A DNA stretch of 64,000 bases from Exophiala sp. HKRS030 (taxonomy: Eukaryota; Ascomycota; Eurotiomycetes; Chaetothyriales; Herpotrichiellaceae), in contig JAHWDD010000010.1 in NCBI GenBank assembly GCA_023897205.1, forward strand, positions 1,860,001 to 1,924,000. The letters are read 5' to 3'. Position numbers and translations under genes: made by a program. The notes beneath the pieces were generated by a model. It did no database searches and was not told the origin of the DNA. It worked only from the letters and a program-made list of their open reading frames with translations. The number at the start of each line of letters is the position of its first letter. Within the stretch, counting starts at the first letter, position 1. Of this stretch, positions 21,507 through 33,598 are shown in pieces.

Positions 21507-23122
21507 ACTTGCGGATGGAAATGAATTCTTCCTATCTAAGATCTAGTATCGATTTGTATTTGTAGCTATGCGTTGAATGGATAGAAGATAGATTTGGGAT
21601 AAACGCTATTTGACACTTCGGCGGTCGAGTCTACCTATATTTCGCTGTGATATTCTACAAATGTCCCCTAATATATTTCATGACGATGGGAATTTTTCCA
21701 AAGGAGAAACTCCTGGTCCCTTGCCTCTCTGCGAAGTATCTTGAGTATTTCCTCTTTTCCCCTTCACAACGGCCGAACAATAGCACCAACATCAACACAA
21801 AAGATTCATTGGTATCTGCTATTTGCCAATCTCTTCCATTTCCTAGACACAGCTCTTGGCCTAAATTAGACCTTGTAGTTGCACCGCGCGCTTTATTTCG
21901 TATCCCTGAAAATCTCAAACAGGTCGTCTCTATAGCTTATCCCCGCCATATAAGTCAGTCTTCTCGTGACTGGCGGCCTCAAACCTTTTACCTGGTTGCA
22001 GTGCATCCGGCGCCAATTCTCTGCCAGCAATTTTCGCGATGCCTCCTGGCGAGCTAAGCGAAATTATGACATTCTCTACAAACTAGGTTGCTAAATGAGT
22101 TATGTTCAATCATGCTGTCGTCAGGCCCTAAGGCCGGCTGTGAGATAGCCCAAGGATCTAACATACTTGAGTGCAGAATTCGACAATGGCATCTATATGT
22201 CGGCGCTTATGGTTGCTGGCTCTCCTGATGCGCAAGAAAAGCAATAATCAATTGCCCTAGGTGAGTGCTTGTCAATATATGGAATATGCGCACTGGCCAG
22301 TCGATAGTTCGGCCAACAAGTGGTTGATTAGTCAGCACAGGCCAACAATAACGGAATCTGACCAGAACACAGGACTGTTTAACCGGCAACTGTTGGTCAG
22401 GCTTTTTGTTCTTCGCCTTGGTACATCGTCAGACTTTGCAGAGAACTGTGATAATAACCCACACTCTCCCCGGTGTACTTTTAGGAGGCTGGTCACTAGT
22501 TGGTGGCTTCAAGGATTCTTGCTCAGACGCCAAAGTCATGATCAAGAGCATTCAGAGTAGATGGACGCCATCCAAGCAGCAGCCGTGCAGGTTGAGCCAT
22601 GGACTGATGAAGCATCTTCTGGCATCTCCAAAATCATTGCCAATTCTCAGCACGTAGGCGTACTTTCGTCCGAGAATTCCTCCATCACTTCTCACGCCAT
22701 CACCGAGATTGTCTGTGATGCTCTCGTATGCAATCTGGGCCTCAGGACGTTTCCAATCCTGTTTTTCGACCAGAGACAGTGCCAAAACTCTGTCACATAA
22801 CGACTTCACATATTGTTTACTTGACCGCATGTTTCGTTGGGGACAATGAAATGGTCCAAGGCTCTCTCAAGATACTGCAAGCGGAGGTGGGAAAACCAAA
22901 TGCAGAAAATCCCGTATCTGCCGCTTCCGGTCTTTATGTGGCAGCAAGACAAGGGCATTTGTCTGAATGTGCTACGGGTACCTATCTATGCGATCTCCAT
23001 TGGTTCTTTATACACTGTGGCACGGTATAAGCCTCCCAAGGAAAAAATCCACCGGTCTTCTTCTTGCGAGTGTTCCAACCTTTTGGTGAAGTCTGTGAAT
23101 TTACAGATGTGCGAACATTCCT
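21507..23122. other. 1.6 kb without a supportable gene
   Basis: Several overlapping short frames on both strands. One plus-strand piece near 22890-22970 reads PNAENPVSAASGLYVAARQGHL, reminiscent of an ankyrin repeat, and a minus-strand frame at 22552-22830 (92 codons) looks protein-like, but neither has a start, splice structure or family that I can support. Possibly decayed coding sequence. Confidence 0.35.
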
Positions 23123-24011
23123 TCATTTCATAAGCTCATATCTGTCATAACGAATTGAGACTTTGCTTTTCTTTTCGCGCAGGTGAGATATGGTGAAAGC
23201 AAAGAGGCCGATGATCTCCAGGACTGCAATGGCGATTGCTGCAACGAATGTGTAGGTCTAGTCAAGGTGAAAAGGTCAGCAGCAAAAAAGGGCTGAAACA
23301 CAAGAACAAGAATGAGGAGAAATCAGACAGAGGACAAACTTACGTTCTCCACACACAAAGTTCCCCAAGAAACACTACTCCTCAAGTTTTCATCCTTACG
23401 ATGGCAAGTCCACGACCACAGATCCCAATGATTTCTCATCTCTCCTTGGTACTTAGTAATCCCAAAGTAGATGCCAGCAGCAGACCAGCATGCAAAAGCG
23501 ATTAAGGAAGTGAAATACACCATTCGAGGATGCCAGGGACTTCCACGCACGTGCCACTATCAAGCAATGTTCGATCAGTTTTCGGGATTGTTCTTGCAAC
23601 AAACGGACCAACAGAAACTCAGGGTGAGCTTACACAAGAGCAGAGTGTCAAAAGAGCCAGCATTTGTAGCAGAAATGTGGCACCAGCTATCCCGAACAAT
23701 GTATACGTAGGGCGAGCATCGAGGTACGCCCAGACCGACGTCTGGTATCCCGTCTTTGGATTTGGCATCGTAATATGGCGCGTTGACAGCCAGGTGTAAA
23801 CGGAGTGTCCCTGAGTGGCAATTATGGTGCAAGAAATGAGAAACACCACGGCTCGAATCATGATTCGAAAAGTGTTTACGTCCCGAGCACTCTTGGCTGA
23901 ACACTTGTGCCGTTCGCGTACGCTGTGAACAACAGGCTCCCTTGCTGATTCCTTGTAGCCAGCGCGGGCGTGTCTCAAAGGCTCATAGGATTCTCCGGTA
24001 TTGGACGACAT
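23123..24011 (-). CDS. Four-span membrane protein of unknown function
   Basis: Three exons, complement(23123-23257, 23344-23556, 23634-24011), 241 aa; both introns are phase 0 with GTAAG donors. The first 50 residues are hydrophilic (MSSNTGESYEPLRHARAGYK). Hydrophobic helices lie at about 52-72 (MIRAVVFLISCTIIATQG), 103-126 (LFGIAGATFLLQMLALLTL), 136-158 (VYFTSLIAFACWSAAGIYF) and in exon 3 (VAAIAIAVLEIIGLFAF), followed by a short basic tail. A four-helix protein of this size resembles fungal MARVEL-like proteins, but no diagnostic motif is seen. The exon structure, with all frames consistent, is the main evidence that it is a gene. Confidence 0.7.
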
Positions 24012-25030
24012 GGTTTCTGAGTGCAGTATTGTGTTGAGTTGCTTTTGGTTGCAGAAAGTTGTCCGTGAGTGCCAATTACCGCAAAGCGGACAGTTTACTC
24101 TCGAAACGGAGTTTATATGGAAACGTTTGAGAGGCAAATTTGCGAGTGAGCTGAGATATCTTTGGATTCCGACGCGGCAGTCCTAGAAAGCCGGTGAGAT
24201 ACCTTTGCCATCTGTCCGATGGCGCGAGCTAATATTCTACCAGGAAGTGAGACGGTGGCAATGTGGTTTATTCGCTTAGTGTGCACAATCTCACCATGTT
24301 TGAAGGTAACGCCATTTGGTGAAAGGTGCAAGGGAGACAGATTTGCATTAGATGAATAAGGGACGCCCTCCAGCCAGTATCTCGCTAGGAGGCGCTCTTG
24401 AGACATGTAAACCTCTGAGTTTGATGTGAGACATAGGTTACTTGACTGAGGCTGATATTCAGACTTGGAAGCGCTAGGTGTGAATTTTGCAGGGCACCGC
24501 CCTGACAATTAGAAAGAAGATCTAGACTTCGATGACTCCTGAAAGGTTTGGCCCTGGACTACTGCGGCAAGGGGTGTCACACGCATGAGTTGTGACTATG
24601 ACGCGGCTGAGTCTATGCTTCCCTAAGGGTAGATCATTGCTCAAAAAAGTAAAAGCGTATAGTAAGGCAAGGCCCTGAATAAGAGCATGGAAGTTTAAGA
24701 CCTTACGACCCTGAGTATTGGTCCACAACCAGTGCTGCCCCCTTGGGTCGCGAGTCAGCACCATTTCAAACTCTATTGTCCTTCGTATCATCTATGGCCA
24801 CAAAGGCCCACTGCGTGTGGTGAATACTGTACTTAGCATTACAGAATATTGCGCGTTAGGCCATCGCTTGCCAGTGTCACATTTGAGCTTCGATTCCTAC
24901 TCAAAATCCGTTCAAGCCAACTTGTAAATTGTTTTATATACTAGATATTGCCAAGTGTCCAATGTGAGACACAAAAGACGGTCCAGTAACTCGACAAAAT
25001 AATTCTTTTCTTCCTGCATACACGACAGTC
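24012..25030. other. Intergenic gap between divergent genes
   Basis: Promoters of the four-span protein (minus) and the cysteine-rich secreted protein (plus). Short frames only; nothing else seen. Confidence 0.45.
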
Positions 25031-25933
25031 ATGTCTAGTTCACAAGCTTTGTTACTTCTTTTCATCAGCTTCGCTCTGGCCGGAGATATCTCACTACAAG
25101 CATTCAGCGATCCTGACTGTAGCGGCAACTCCATCATCAACGTCCATCCAAATGCAGCAAACGAACATGACAGCAGTGGTTGTGTAGCTACAACTCAATA
25201 TCAGTCCATCAATATAATCAGTGCCGACCCTGGATTTCACTGCAATGTTTATTCTGATACGGCTTGCGCGAATTTCCTCGATTTCTTCGACAGCCCGCTG
25301 TGCAAGAACATCATCGGGACAGGAATTACCTGTTTCAGCCAGGAAACATTTGATGACCCCTTCGCCGGACTGAAAGCCGTCGTTACCTTGGGCAAAAGCA
25401 ACATTGTTGCTGAAACGGGAGGGGATACCTCCAAGTTCGTGTCAGACGCAGTAGCCACCGCCTGCACCAGCACTGGATGTGATCCAAATTCCAAGTCGAC
25501 TTCTTCGTTCAAGAGGAACACTGACTGCAACTCGAATTTGATCGAAGGGAAAACTCTGTGTAATTCACAGCACCAATGCAGTCAAACAGTCAGTGTAGCC
25601 GGTAACTTTGACAATACCAACGAACGAGATTACATGAGCTCGTTGCTTCAGACAACGATGCAGAAAGCAACAGGTGGAGAAGTGGACAATCCCAGCGAGG
25701 CGAGCCTAGTTACAATATTGTCATTCTCCGAAGTCATCATAAACGATCAGAAAGGAAACAATCAAGCTCAAATGAGTATCTCGGTTAGTATTCAGTGTGA
25801 GAATGTTTCGCCCTCCAGCGCGGATTGCGACGGCTTATTGGGGGCCATCACGTCCGCCGCTCTGGAAGCTGTTCCCGCTGTTGGAGGGTTTCTTGCTCCT
25901 GCATTTGAGATCAGCTGCCAGGCTTTGTCGTGA
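25031..25933 (+). CDS. Cysteine-rich secreted protein of unknown function
   Basis: Intronless, 300 aa. A signal peptide ends near residue 18 (LLLLFISFALAG). The first mature module has six regularly spaced cysteines (30, 51, 71, 79, 91, 101), enough for three disulfides, with FSDPDCSGNS and GFHCNVYSDTACANF; the pattern recalls small secreted beta-sandwich or crystallin-like modules but is not diagnostic. A Lys-Arg at 161-162 is a possible Kex2 processing site between this module and the C-terminal half, which has more cysteines (166, 176 and others) and ends in a small-residue segment (EAVPAVGGFLAPAF). No GPI signal. An extracellular role is inferred; no function assigned. Confidence 0.75.
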   Translation: MSSSQALLLLFISFALAGDISLQAFSDPDCSGNSIINVHPNAANEHDSSGCVATTQYQSINIISADPGFHCNVYSDTACANFLDFFDSPLCKNIIGTGITCFSQETFDDPFAGLKAVVTLGKSNIVAETGGDTSKFVSDAVATACTSTGCDPNSKSTSSFKRNTDCNSNLIEGKTLCNSQHQCSQTVSVAGNFDNTNERDYMSSLLQTTMQKATGGEVDNPSEASLVTILSFSEVIINDQKGNNQAQMSISVSIQCENVSPSSADCDGLLGAITSAALEAVPAVGGFLAPAFEISCQALS

Positions 25934-26633
25934 AGACTTTTTTATAGAGAGCAATGCATTGAATTTCAAACTCTATTGCGGATGTTCAAGCCTACGCTCT
26001 GGAACTCTCTCACGATGAGCAATTATTTCGCCTTTTCATTGTCCTTTCACAGAGTGTAGTCCATCAAGACAAATAATCGGCCCTCCCAACTGAAAAAGAC
26101 GTTCTCAAGCTTTCGGGTGAGGTTCTGGTCACAATTGGTTCTCGACAGCGCTTGATCTTGCGAAACCGAAGTTTGTTCTACCCACCCCATACCCAGAATT
26201 CGCCGACGTTTGGATCTCAGGGTACTGAGGGCGCCCTTAAGCCAACTGCTGACGAACTAAGGAACCTGCTTGGTTGACCAGGTAACGTAGCCTAGCCAGG
26301 TTTGGGCCTAGGTCTCCCTCCAGACCGGGTCAGTACGGCAATTCGTTCTGCCATTCGACTGTGGTGCAAGTCTTGTTCATCGTCTGTCCATATATGGTGG
26401 AGGGCTGAGACATACGGTGGTGATATGGCTGGTCGCTGCCGTCGCATGCTGCATTTGGACGGCAGGCTGAAGGCCCAGAGAGGAAATCCTAGAAACAAGA
26501 CTGATTGGATGCGGCGAACAAGAATCGAAATCCATGATCAGAAATGCAGACGACGGAATCATGTTCAAGATAAAAAGCTTTCACAATACATGTTAGCCAT
26601 TTAAACCTCCTCTTACATCTCTTTCGTAATGGT
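25934..26633. other. Intergenic gap between convergent genes
   Basis: 3' regions of the secreted-protein gene and the regulator gene. No conserved frame seen. Confidence 0.5.
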
Positions 26634-28465
26634 CTACGAAAGATTGACGTGTTTCACTTGGAACTTTGAGCTTCTTGGACCAAAAATCCATAATCGGAGT
26701 TGCGTTGTTAGATAACGTCGACCGATCTCGCTCATTGCCCCGAAGATCTTCAAGCCATCAATTTCCACTTCTGTGAACCAAACTTGTTTCGCGCGACTTT
26801 CACTGTTGCGATAGGTGTTGAAGACTCTCAGGCGGACGTGACTAACAATGGACGCCAGTGTCGCTGGCTGCAATGGCGAAAGAAAGCCGTCAGCGCCAGC
26901 TTGAGCAATACTCTTTTGCGCCAAATCAACGACGCTTTCGAAGAAAATTGTGCACTCTGGTTGTTTGCCCTCGAACTCCATCAGTGTCAACAAGAAGTCA
27001 AATAACAATAGAAAACGACCGGCGGAAGCAGGGTACGACGGCCCTGGAATATCGAGGAGCCGCCAAACCAAGTCGAAGGCAGCTTTTCGAGCTTTGCAGT
27101 GGGCCAGTCTAGGTTCCTCAACCCTACACCTTGGCTGGTCAACGCTCACATTTGCTTGATCAGATTTTAAATCACCCTCAATCTCGCCAGCTATTGAAGC
27201 CCAAATCTGCATTTTCAGCATTGTGTCCATCCATCGAGATCTAACCGTGTCAAGTTCTGTTGGAGTTTTAGCACGCCATCGCCCGAAAATGAATTGGACC
27301 ACTACATAAAACGGATCCATCATATCTTCCTCCAGTAGACCCGGAACTCCACCTCTCAGCATCACCAATTCGTGAATTGCGCAGACGTGCATATCTTGTA
27401 CTTCAATCCGGCCTAGCATGTAATCTGCTAACTGTGCATACATTATGCCGAAGAAAATTTGTCGGAAATTCTGAACAGGATTTTGTAAAGATCGATTAAG
27501 CGCTGCATAACCCTGAGCTCGCAAAGTGTCAACTTCCCTTGAGTTTTGCTTGCACCCAGTCTTCATTTCAAAGAACTGGTAGACCCGTACAGCGATCCAA
27601 TTTTCTACTAGATTGCAGTCCTCCAGACCTTGTAACGCAGGAATACGTAGAGGGCAGTACTCCGCATCTGGCCGTGTGCCTACAACGACAGACGGCAGAA
27701 TGGTGAAATCTAAACAGGTAAGAACTTGGTTTATTGCCATGTCCAGTTACTTACAAGTGTGCAATAAGATCTGCTTCGAATCGTTGAGAAGTCTTGACCT
27801 GGGAACTCTAGGACACTTGCGCCGCCCAGGAACTTTAGCTTGAGTCTTTGCAGGAGGTTGTCCTTTGCTTCCTCCTCGGCGCATAAAACATCCGAACTGT
27901 TTGATATTGTACTACTTTGCCTCGTTAGGGCTGATTTGTGCCTCAACACACGAGAGCTCTCGCTTTGTACCTCTTGACCATCCTCCGGAGATGGTCGAGA
28001 TACCTTTTGTGGAATGCAAGTGGAACTCCAGCCATTGCACCTTTCAGCATCAGACGCGAAGGGGGTTTCAGCTGCGTGCAGCGAAGTTTCCGCACACGAT
28101 TCGTCCAGGCCACAGATATCTAAACTTCCACAAACGAAAGCTTTCCCAGATGCGTTCCTCTTTTCCAGCTCCAAAAATCCAATACTTGAGCTGCATTGTG
28201 TGCCAACGACGGTAGTTTGACATTTTACTGAACGGCGCAGGACGTGTTTTCCAACATTAACGCTATTTGAAAAGGCTTCTGAGGGTCTTTCGTATTCTAC
28301 TGGCAATATTGTGGCTCGATGTTTGAATGCATGTTTCCTTTTGAGCTGGAAGTTGTGCTGGATGTGCTTGTGAATGGTTCGAAGCTCTGCTCGACGAGAT
28401 TCTTTCTCCCTCCGTCGTCGTCCCACGGTCTGCTCGACCCAGAGGAGCGGTACTTCGATACCCAT
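26634..28465 (-). CDS. Fungal-specific transcription-factor-domain protein without a visible zinc cluster
   Basis: Two exons, complement(26634-27709, 27751-28465), 596 aa. The intron is short (41 bases); the donor GTAACT is used rather than the overlapping GTAAGT because only it keeps the frame (TLV|NFTILPSVVV). The N-terminus (MGIEVPLLWVEQTVGRRRREKESRRAE) has a strongly basic stretch at about 15-45, as in the large fungal family that pairs such a basic motif with a helical regulatory domain. The long C-terminal part (NWIAVRVYQFFEMKTGC, IFFGIMYAQLADYMLGR, VVVQFIFGRWRAKTPTELDTVRSRW) is of that helical type. No Zn2Cys6 CxxCxxxxxxC motif is present. It could regulate nearby genes, which is unproven. 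The first exon start is less certain than the rest. Confidence 0.7.
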
Positions 28466-29642
28466 TGCCCAAATTGATTGCAGGTCCGAGATAAGTACAC
28501 TTTTCGATCTTGATTCCAGTATTTCACATTATTCTGAGGCTTCGTTTAAAAGAAAATTGATCACTAAGTTCGTAGTCGTATCTTAAAACCCTCAACATGG
28601 AGCCTTTACCAGGGTCAATCGGCGGCTCAAGATTCTGACAAATACTGAACCAATCAAGCTGAAGAAACCCATCACCAGCCGCGGTTAGCTCGTATCGTTA
28701 TTCATAATGAAAGCTTGTTGGCAAGCAAATAGTCAGCGGAACCTCTCTGAAACGGGGTACAGCTGGGATGTGGCTCGGGAAAGGTTCCCACTCTCTCGCT
28801 AAGCGATCCATGTGTGGAGTAGAACACAAAAGGTATGTTCTCGCGCGGTCAACTTCTCCTGACGATTGGGCCGCATAGTCTGTACTTTCCTCATCAGGAC
28901 ATGGGTCTGCCAAAGTGGATTGACTTTGAGCCAGAAACCAAGATAGTTTCCAAATACACCGTTGCGATAACGATGTTGCAATGAGATGGTTGAAGACTAT
29001 GAATGCACCTTTATGTCAGCTCTTATTGGCATCCATGACTGGAGCATACGGGTTCCTATTTGCGCTACACATTCATCCGCCAAGCACTTGGCTCCAAAGC
29101 CTCTGTTCTTATTACCTGAAGCCTCTCGCACCTAGGGTAAAGTTGCCGGCACGATTGTGCTGAGTCAGATCGTCCTTAAGTACCTTTAAATTCGTGGACC
29201 GAACGACTCGATACCCTCGCATCAACTTGCAATTCGAAGCACAGATGAATTCTTGATCACGACATCCTGAATACTGTATCCTATGATATGTCGACTTCAC
29301 CGAAGGGGAGGATCATCTTAGACAGCTCTTATCTCTCATACCTCGTGCCCAGATCCACATAGGCTTCTAGAACGTTTCTCGCAACCACTATCTCAGTGGT
29401 TTCATTATAGCGCCAATGAGACCAAAAGTTTAGCTCCTGAACACGCGTTGAGCAACGCTTTATTCTCAATAGAGAAGCTGGCCTACATTGCAATGTACCC
29501 CACGCTCCCATTAGATTCCTCATTAGATTCTGCGCCTACACAGGATATCCTCCTTCTGCAGATATATCGAGGACAGTGAATTGACAATTTGTTTGCAGTA
29601 GAAATTTGTTTGATACATTTGCCACCCATGTGTGTGTACTGT
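28466..29642. other. 1.2 kb intergenic gap
   Basis: Promoter of the regulator (minus) on the left, 3' region of the decarboxylase on the right. Short frames only. No repeats or RNA genes recognised. Confidence 0.45.
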
Positions 29643-31531
29643 TCATTTGACTTTATTAAACTCCTCAATGGCCTTAGTGATTAAAGGGATCGTGATGGGC
29701 TGATCCAAGGTGTCAAGGAATAGCTCCACGACTTGAGTGATTCCTGCAGCTGGGTTGGTTTCCGCAAATTCTCTATCAGTCAACACAGCCTGTAGCTCAT
29801 CAGGGGTTGTGGCGGAGTAGTATTTGAATTTCCCTGCTTGGGTCTGAGTCGGACCGAACAATTCGCCCAGTTTGCTGTAATCCCAAATCGGGACTTTGTT
29901 GTAATCAGCCTCTGGACCATGAATGAGACGCTCGACGGTATAACCATCGTTATTGACAAGGAAAACAGTGGCTCCCAGTTCGAAGCGGATCAAATCGGAG
30001 AAAGCTTGCACAGTCAACTGCAGGGAGCCTTCTCCAGTGATCAGGATAGGTCTGTTCACTTTTCCAGACTCGCGGGCGGCAACAAACGAACCAACTGCTG
30101 CACCGGTCGCAAAGCCTATTGAACCATAGATTGTTTGATTGAACAAGCTCAAGTCTTTGCCCTTGAGATTGGCGATAGGAATGCCATACGACGATGTTCC
30201 GGTTTCTGCGATGACAAGATCGTCCTTCCTAAAGTAGTGTCCCAGAGCTGGCCAAAGGTAGTCCTGTGTCAGCTTGATGGGTGTCTCAGGATGGTCCCAT
30301 GCATTAGCATCCCACGTCACAATTTCGCTTGTCGGTTTATTTACGGGGACGGTTTCTAAAGCTTTGGTGACTGCCTCCAGAGCTTCTTTGAAATGAAGAG
30401 GATGCTTCCGGCTGCCGATCTGAAGGAACGCACGTTGAAAGTCAATAATGACATCCGGGCGTACCCGTTCTGAAAATTCTCCAGTATTGAAATCACTGCT
30501 GTAGCTTCCAATCCATAGAACTGTATCAGCCGACTCTATTGCGTTCTTGACGCCAGGAACCGAGCCAGCTCCACCATATACTCCTCCGAAGTTTGGCAAG
30601 GACTCTGTGAATCCTTTACTCATAAAAGTAGTGAAGTAAGGAACCCCAGCAGCTTTTACGAGGGCTTCGGTTTCGGTGATCAGGCGGTTTCGGATCGCCA
30701 CTAACTCGAGTAAGCACGATGTCAATCAAAAGAAGCACCATACTTACAACCGTCAACAATGACAACCGCTTTTTCGACTTTCCTGACAGCTTCAACGATC
30801 TGGTTAACGACACTTACTTGCAAGTTGGGATCATTTCGCGGAGGCTCAAAGATAAGAGGAGTCTGGAGACCTGCGGACGAAATCTTCTGCGGTCCAATGT
30901 CGACGGGAAGGCCAATGTATACCGGACGTGAATAGTAAATCAGGTCATTTAAGACCCTGTCGATCTCATTTGCAGCGTTCAAAGGAGATGTGATAACTGT
31001 GGTTGCCACGCTGATCTTTTTGCTCATTTCATGATACATTCCGAACTGGCCATCGCCCAAACTATGATGCATTATGAGGTGATCTTTCATGGCCCGGGAC
31101 GGAGGATAGCCCACGATGTGAATCGTGGGAACGTATTCAGTATAGGATCCACCGACGCCGCAATATGCTGACAGCTCTCCTGGCCCAAACGTCGAAATGA
31201 ATGCGGAATACCCGTTAGTACGAGCATAGCCATCTGCCTAAATGGTCCTTTGTCAGTCATATCGACCTTCCAGCAAGAGCTAAGCAGGCTTACTGCATAG
31301 CTGGCGTTGAGCTCGTTTGGACTTCCTCTCCATGACAACCCTGTCTCAGGAACCATGTCAAGAAGCACAAGCTCATAATCTGGTGAGGATCAGCATGGTC
31401 GCACTCATCAATAGAGAAACCAACTCGCCTCCTGGAACACCAAATACTGATTTGACCCCTAACTGCTTGATCCTCTCGAATAGATATCGGCCTACGGCGA
31501 TCTCGCCATTGCCTTCTGTGCCGCTACTCAT
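29643..31531 (-). CDS. Thiamine-diphosphate-dependent 2-oxoacid decarboxylase (pyruvate/indolepyruvate decarboxylase family)
   Basis: Four exons, complement(29643-30700, 30748-31237, 31294-31379, 31429-31531), 578 aa. Family landmarks: FGVPGDYELVLLD formed across intron 1, the ThDP-activating Glu in SPNELNASYAADGYAR (E57), the double-His HHSLGDGQF (H120-H121), and the ThDP/Mg motif GEGSLQL...NNDGYTVE starting near 448 (GEGS instead of GDGS also occurs in fungal PDCs). Products are an aldehyde and CO2 in the cytosol. Pyruvate, phenylpyruvate or indolepyruvate are all possible substrates. Intron 1 has a GC donor (GGAG|GCGAGT); no GT donor gives the conserved VPGD. It is divergent from the acetate-type permease, which hints at an acetaldehyde/acetate route. 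Confidence 0.92.
31380..31428 (-). other. GC-AG intron in the decarboxylase gene
   Basis: 49 bases, starting GCGAGT after GGAG and ending CTCACCAG, with a GCTGAT branch-like site. It is phase 1, splitting the Asp codon of the conserved VPGD. The first GT alternatives downstream give the wrong phase. Confidence 0.75.
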
Positions 31532-32686
31532 ACTGACAGACACTCAACAGCTAGTACTTTGGAGATATGAAATTAATGTTCCGAAGATTCTGTGCTTATC
31601 GAGCTGATGGTGCTTTCAATCTGGTGTGCACAATGATACGTTATTGTCTGAACTGTGACAACGCTGATGATGACAATGGTACTGAACATTTTACGGCATC
31701 ATTCATTGCAAAGACTTCCATCGCTTGCTTATGTAGAACAAGTTCATCACAACATAATGACGATACTTGGCCAGCGGTGAGCGCGGCGAGCACAATTTTC
31801 AATTCTTCATCCGTCGCAGCCGAGATCGTGCCTATATTCACGCAATGACGCAAGCCATATCAGATGCCGAAAGTCTGTCAGTGATTGCACGGGTGACTAT
31901 GTCCATCTCAGAGGTGAGAACTATGCGCTGAACTCAGCAAACGGGACGCCCTTCGAGCCATGATCAGCCTTTGACGTACGAGGAAAGATTCACCGGAAAG
32001 GTTGAATGATAGCACGCAACAGAGTTTGATAGGCGGCGTGAAATGACCCGTGGACGGACGAGCCTTTGACTTAGAAAAGTGAAGGTTCACTCGTCTCGGT
32101 ATATCGTCAGGTCACATATTTTGTCCGAGAAGCTACGGTCTCTTGGTGGTTGATACTAGATCTGGAGCTAATCACGCAGCCTCTTTACGTTTTTCTACCC
32201 TTTCACCGAAAGTAGCTAGGCCAAACCTGATCCAAGGCTGGGGATGACGCCGAGTTGCACATTGAAATGCGGCTTGAGCTTAGTCAGTAAGGGCCGTCGA
32301 AGGGTTTTATTTAACCCGGAACATTTGCTTCCTTGTTTCCCCAGCCGCAAACCAGCAAGTCGAGAACCCAAGCCGTATCTAGGAGGGGGTTGCTAACGTG
32401 AAATTGGTCGATCCGTTTTCGCAGCACACGAATCGACGACTACTCAGCATCAAGACGTGACCTTAGTTAGGTTGCAACAACTTATCCACAGACTGGTGAC
32501 AAGGTCTTGTTTCACGCCTTGGTAAAATGACGCACGACGATGCGGCTACAAATACAATCTGCGACAAAATGTACTTCTGAGAAAGCCCAAGCCAATATTC
32601 CAGTGTTCAGGTTCATTCTGATAACCAAAAGAGCAGTATAAAATCTCGGGATTTGCAGTCGTTCTTGGTCTACAAACCGCCAAACT
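31532..32686. promoter_or_regulatory. Divergent region between the decarboxylase and the acetate-type permease
   Basis: 1155 bases holding both promoters. Short open frames only. No clear shared regulator site was picked out by eye. Confidence 0.4.
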
Positions 32687-33598
32687 ATGTCCACCGAAAC
32701 GCAGTCATCACGCGCCGAGACCTTACTCGAAGTTGAGAAAAGTGGTGATCCGCAGCTATCGATTTTGCACAACAGCAGAGATTGGCGACTAGCCTTAGGA
32801 AATTCGTTCCCCATGTACGTCTTCATCCTCATATGTTTCCTCGTGATCATATGTTAATTTCCACAGCGGCATTGGGGGCATGATATTGGCCCTTTCGCCT
32901 CTTTCCAACATCTTCCTTGGATGGCGAGGCACAGGAGGTCTAGGATCAGCTGCCATAGGTTCATACTACTTCCTTGGTGGTCTTCTCATGATTGTGGCAT
33001 CCTTGTTCGAATGGGTTCGCGGCCAGTCGTTTCCATCAATTGTTTTCGCAACTTATGGCGGCTTTTGGTTCACATATGGATCGACTCTGACACCATTCTA
33101 CAATGCCGCAATTGCATATCAACCTCAAGATCCAGCCACGGCAGCCACAAATCCTCAATTCGCCGCTTCACTCGGCTTCTTCTTTTTGTACATGGGTCTT
33201 CTATCTTTCATATATCTACTATGCGCAGTGAGTATTCTTGCTGGCAACCGCTAAAGAGTGGGTAATATTGATGACTAACGCGCCACCAGCTGAGAACCAA
33301 CATTGTCTTCGTCGGGTTCTTTGCCGCTCTGGTTCCCACCTTTTGCTGTCTCGCCGCAGGTCTGTGGGCTTTGGCCGAACATAAAGACAGTTCGGCAGTC
33401 AATCTCCAAAAGGCTGCCGGCGGGTTTGCCTTTGTTACCGCATTGCTGGGATGGTATCTATTCCTGGCCGTTCTTTTGATCATCGTCGGATCGCCAGTCA
33501 AAATCCCACTAGGTGATCTGTCTCATATCAACCTGCTCCGTAGAATTCAAATGTCCGATAGCGAGGCACCGGAAAGCAAGGGAAGGCATCAAGCATGA
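32687..33598 (+). CDS. GPR1/FUN34/YaaH-family transporter (acetate permease type)
   Basis: Three exons, 32687-32814, 32867-33227, 33290-33598, 265 aa. About 40 hydrophilic residues are followed by six hydrophobic helices, as in yeast Ady2 and Aspergillus AcpA. Recognisable are SYYFLGGLLMIVASLFEWVRG, the Tyr-Gly-Gly-Phe-Trp block FATYGGFWFTYG (YGGFW is typical of the family), and the final helix before SPVKIPLGDL. The usual N-terminal NPAPLGL motif is not clear; here NSFPIGIGGM occupies that place (formed across intron 1), so the substrate may differ from acetate. Plasma-membrane proton symport of a short carboxylate is the family role. Divergent from the ThDP decarboxylase. Confidence 0.85.

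Noticed and set aside
21647..22057. 136-codon plus-strand frame
   Set aside because: Composition is not protein-like and there is no family resemblance.
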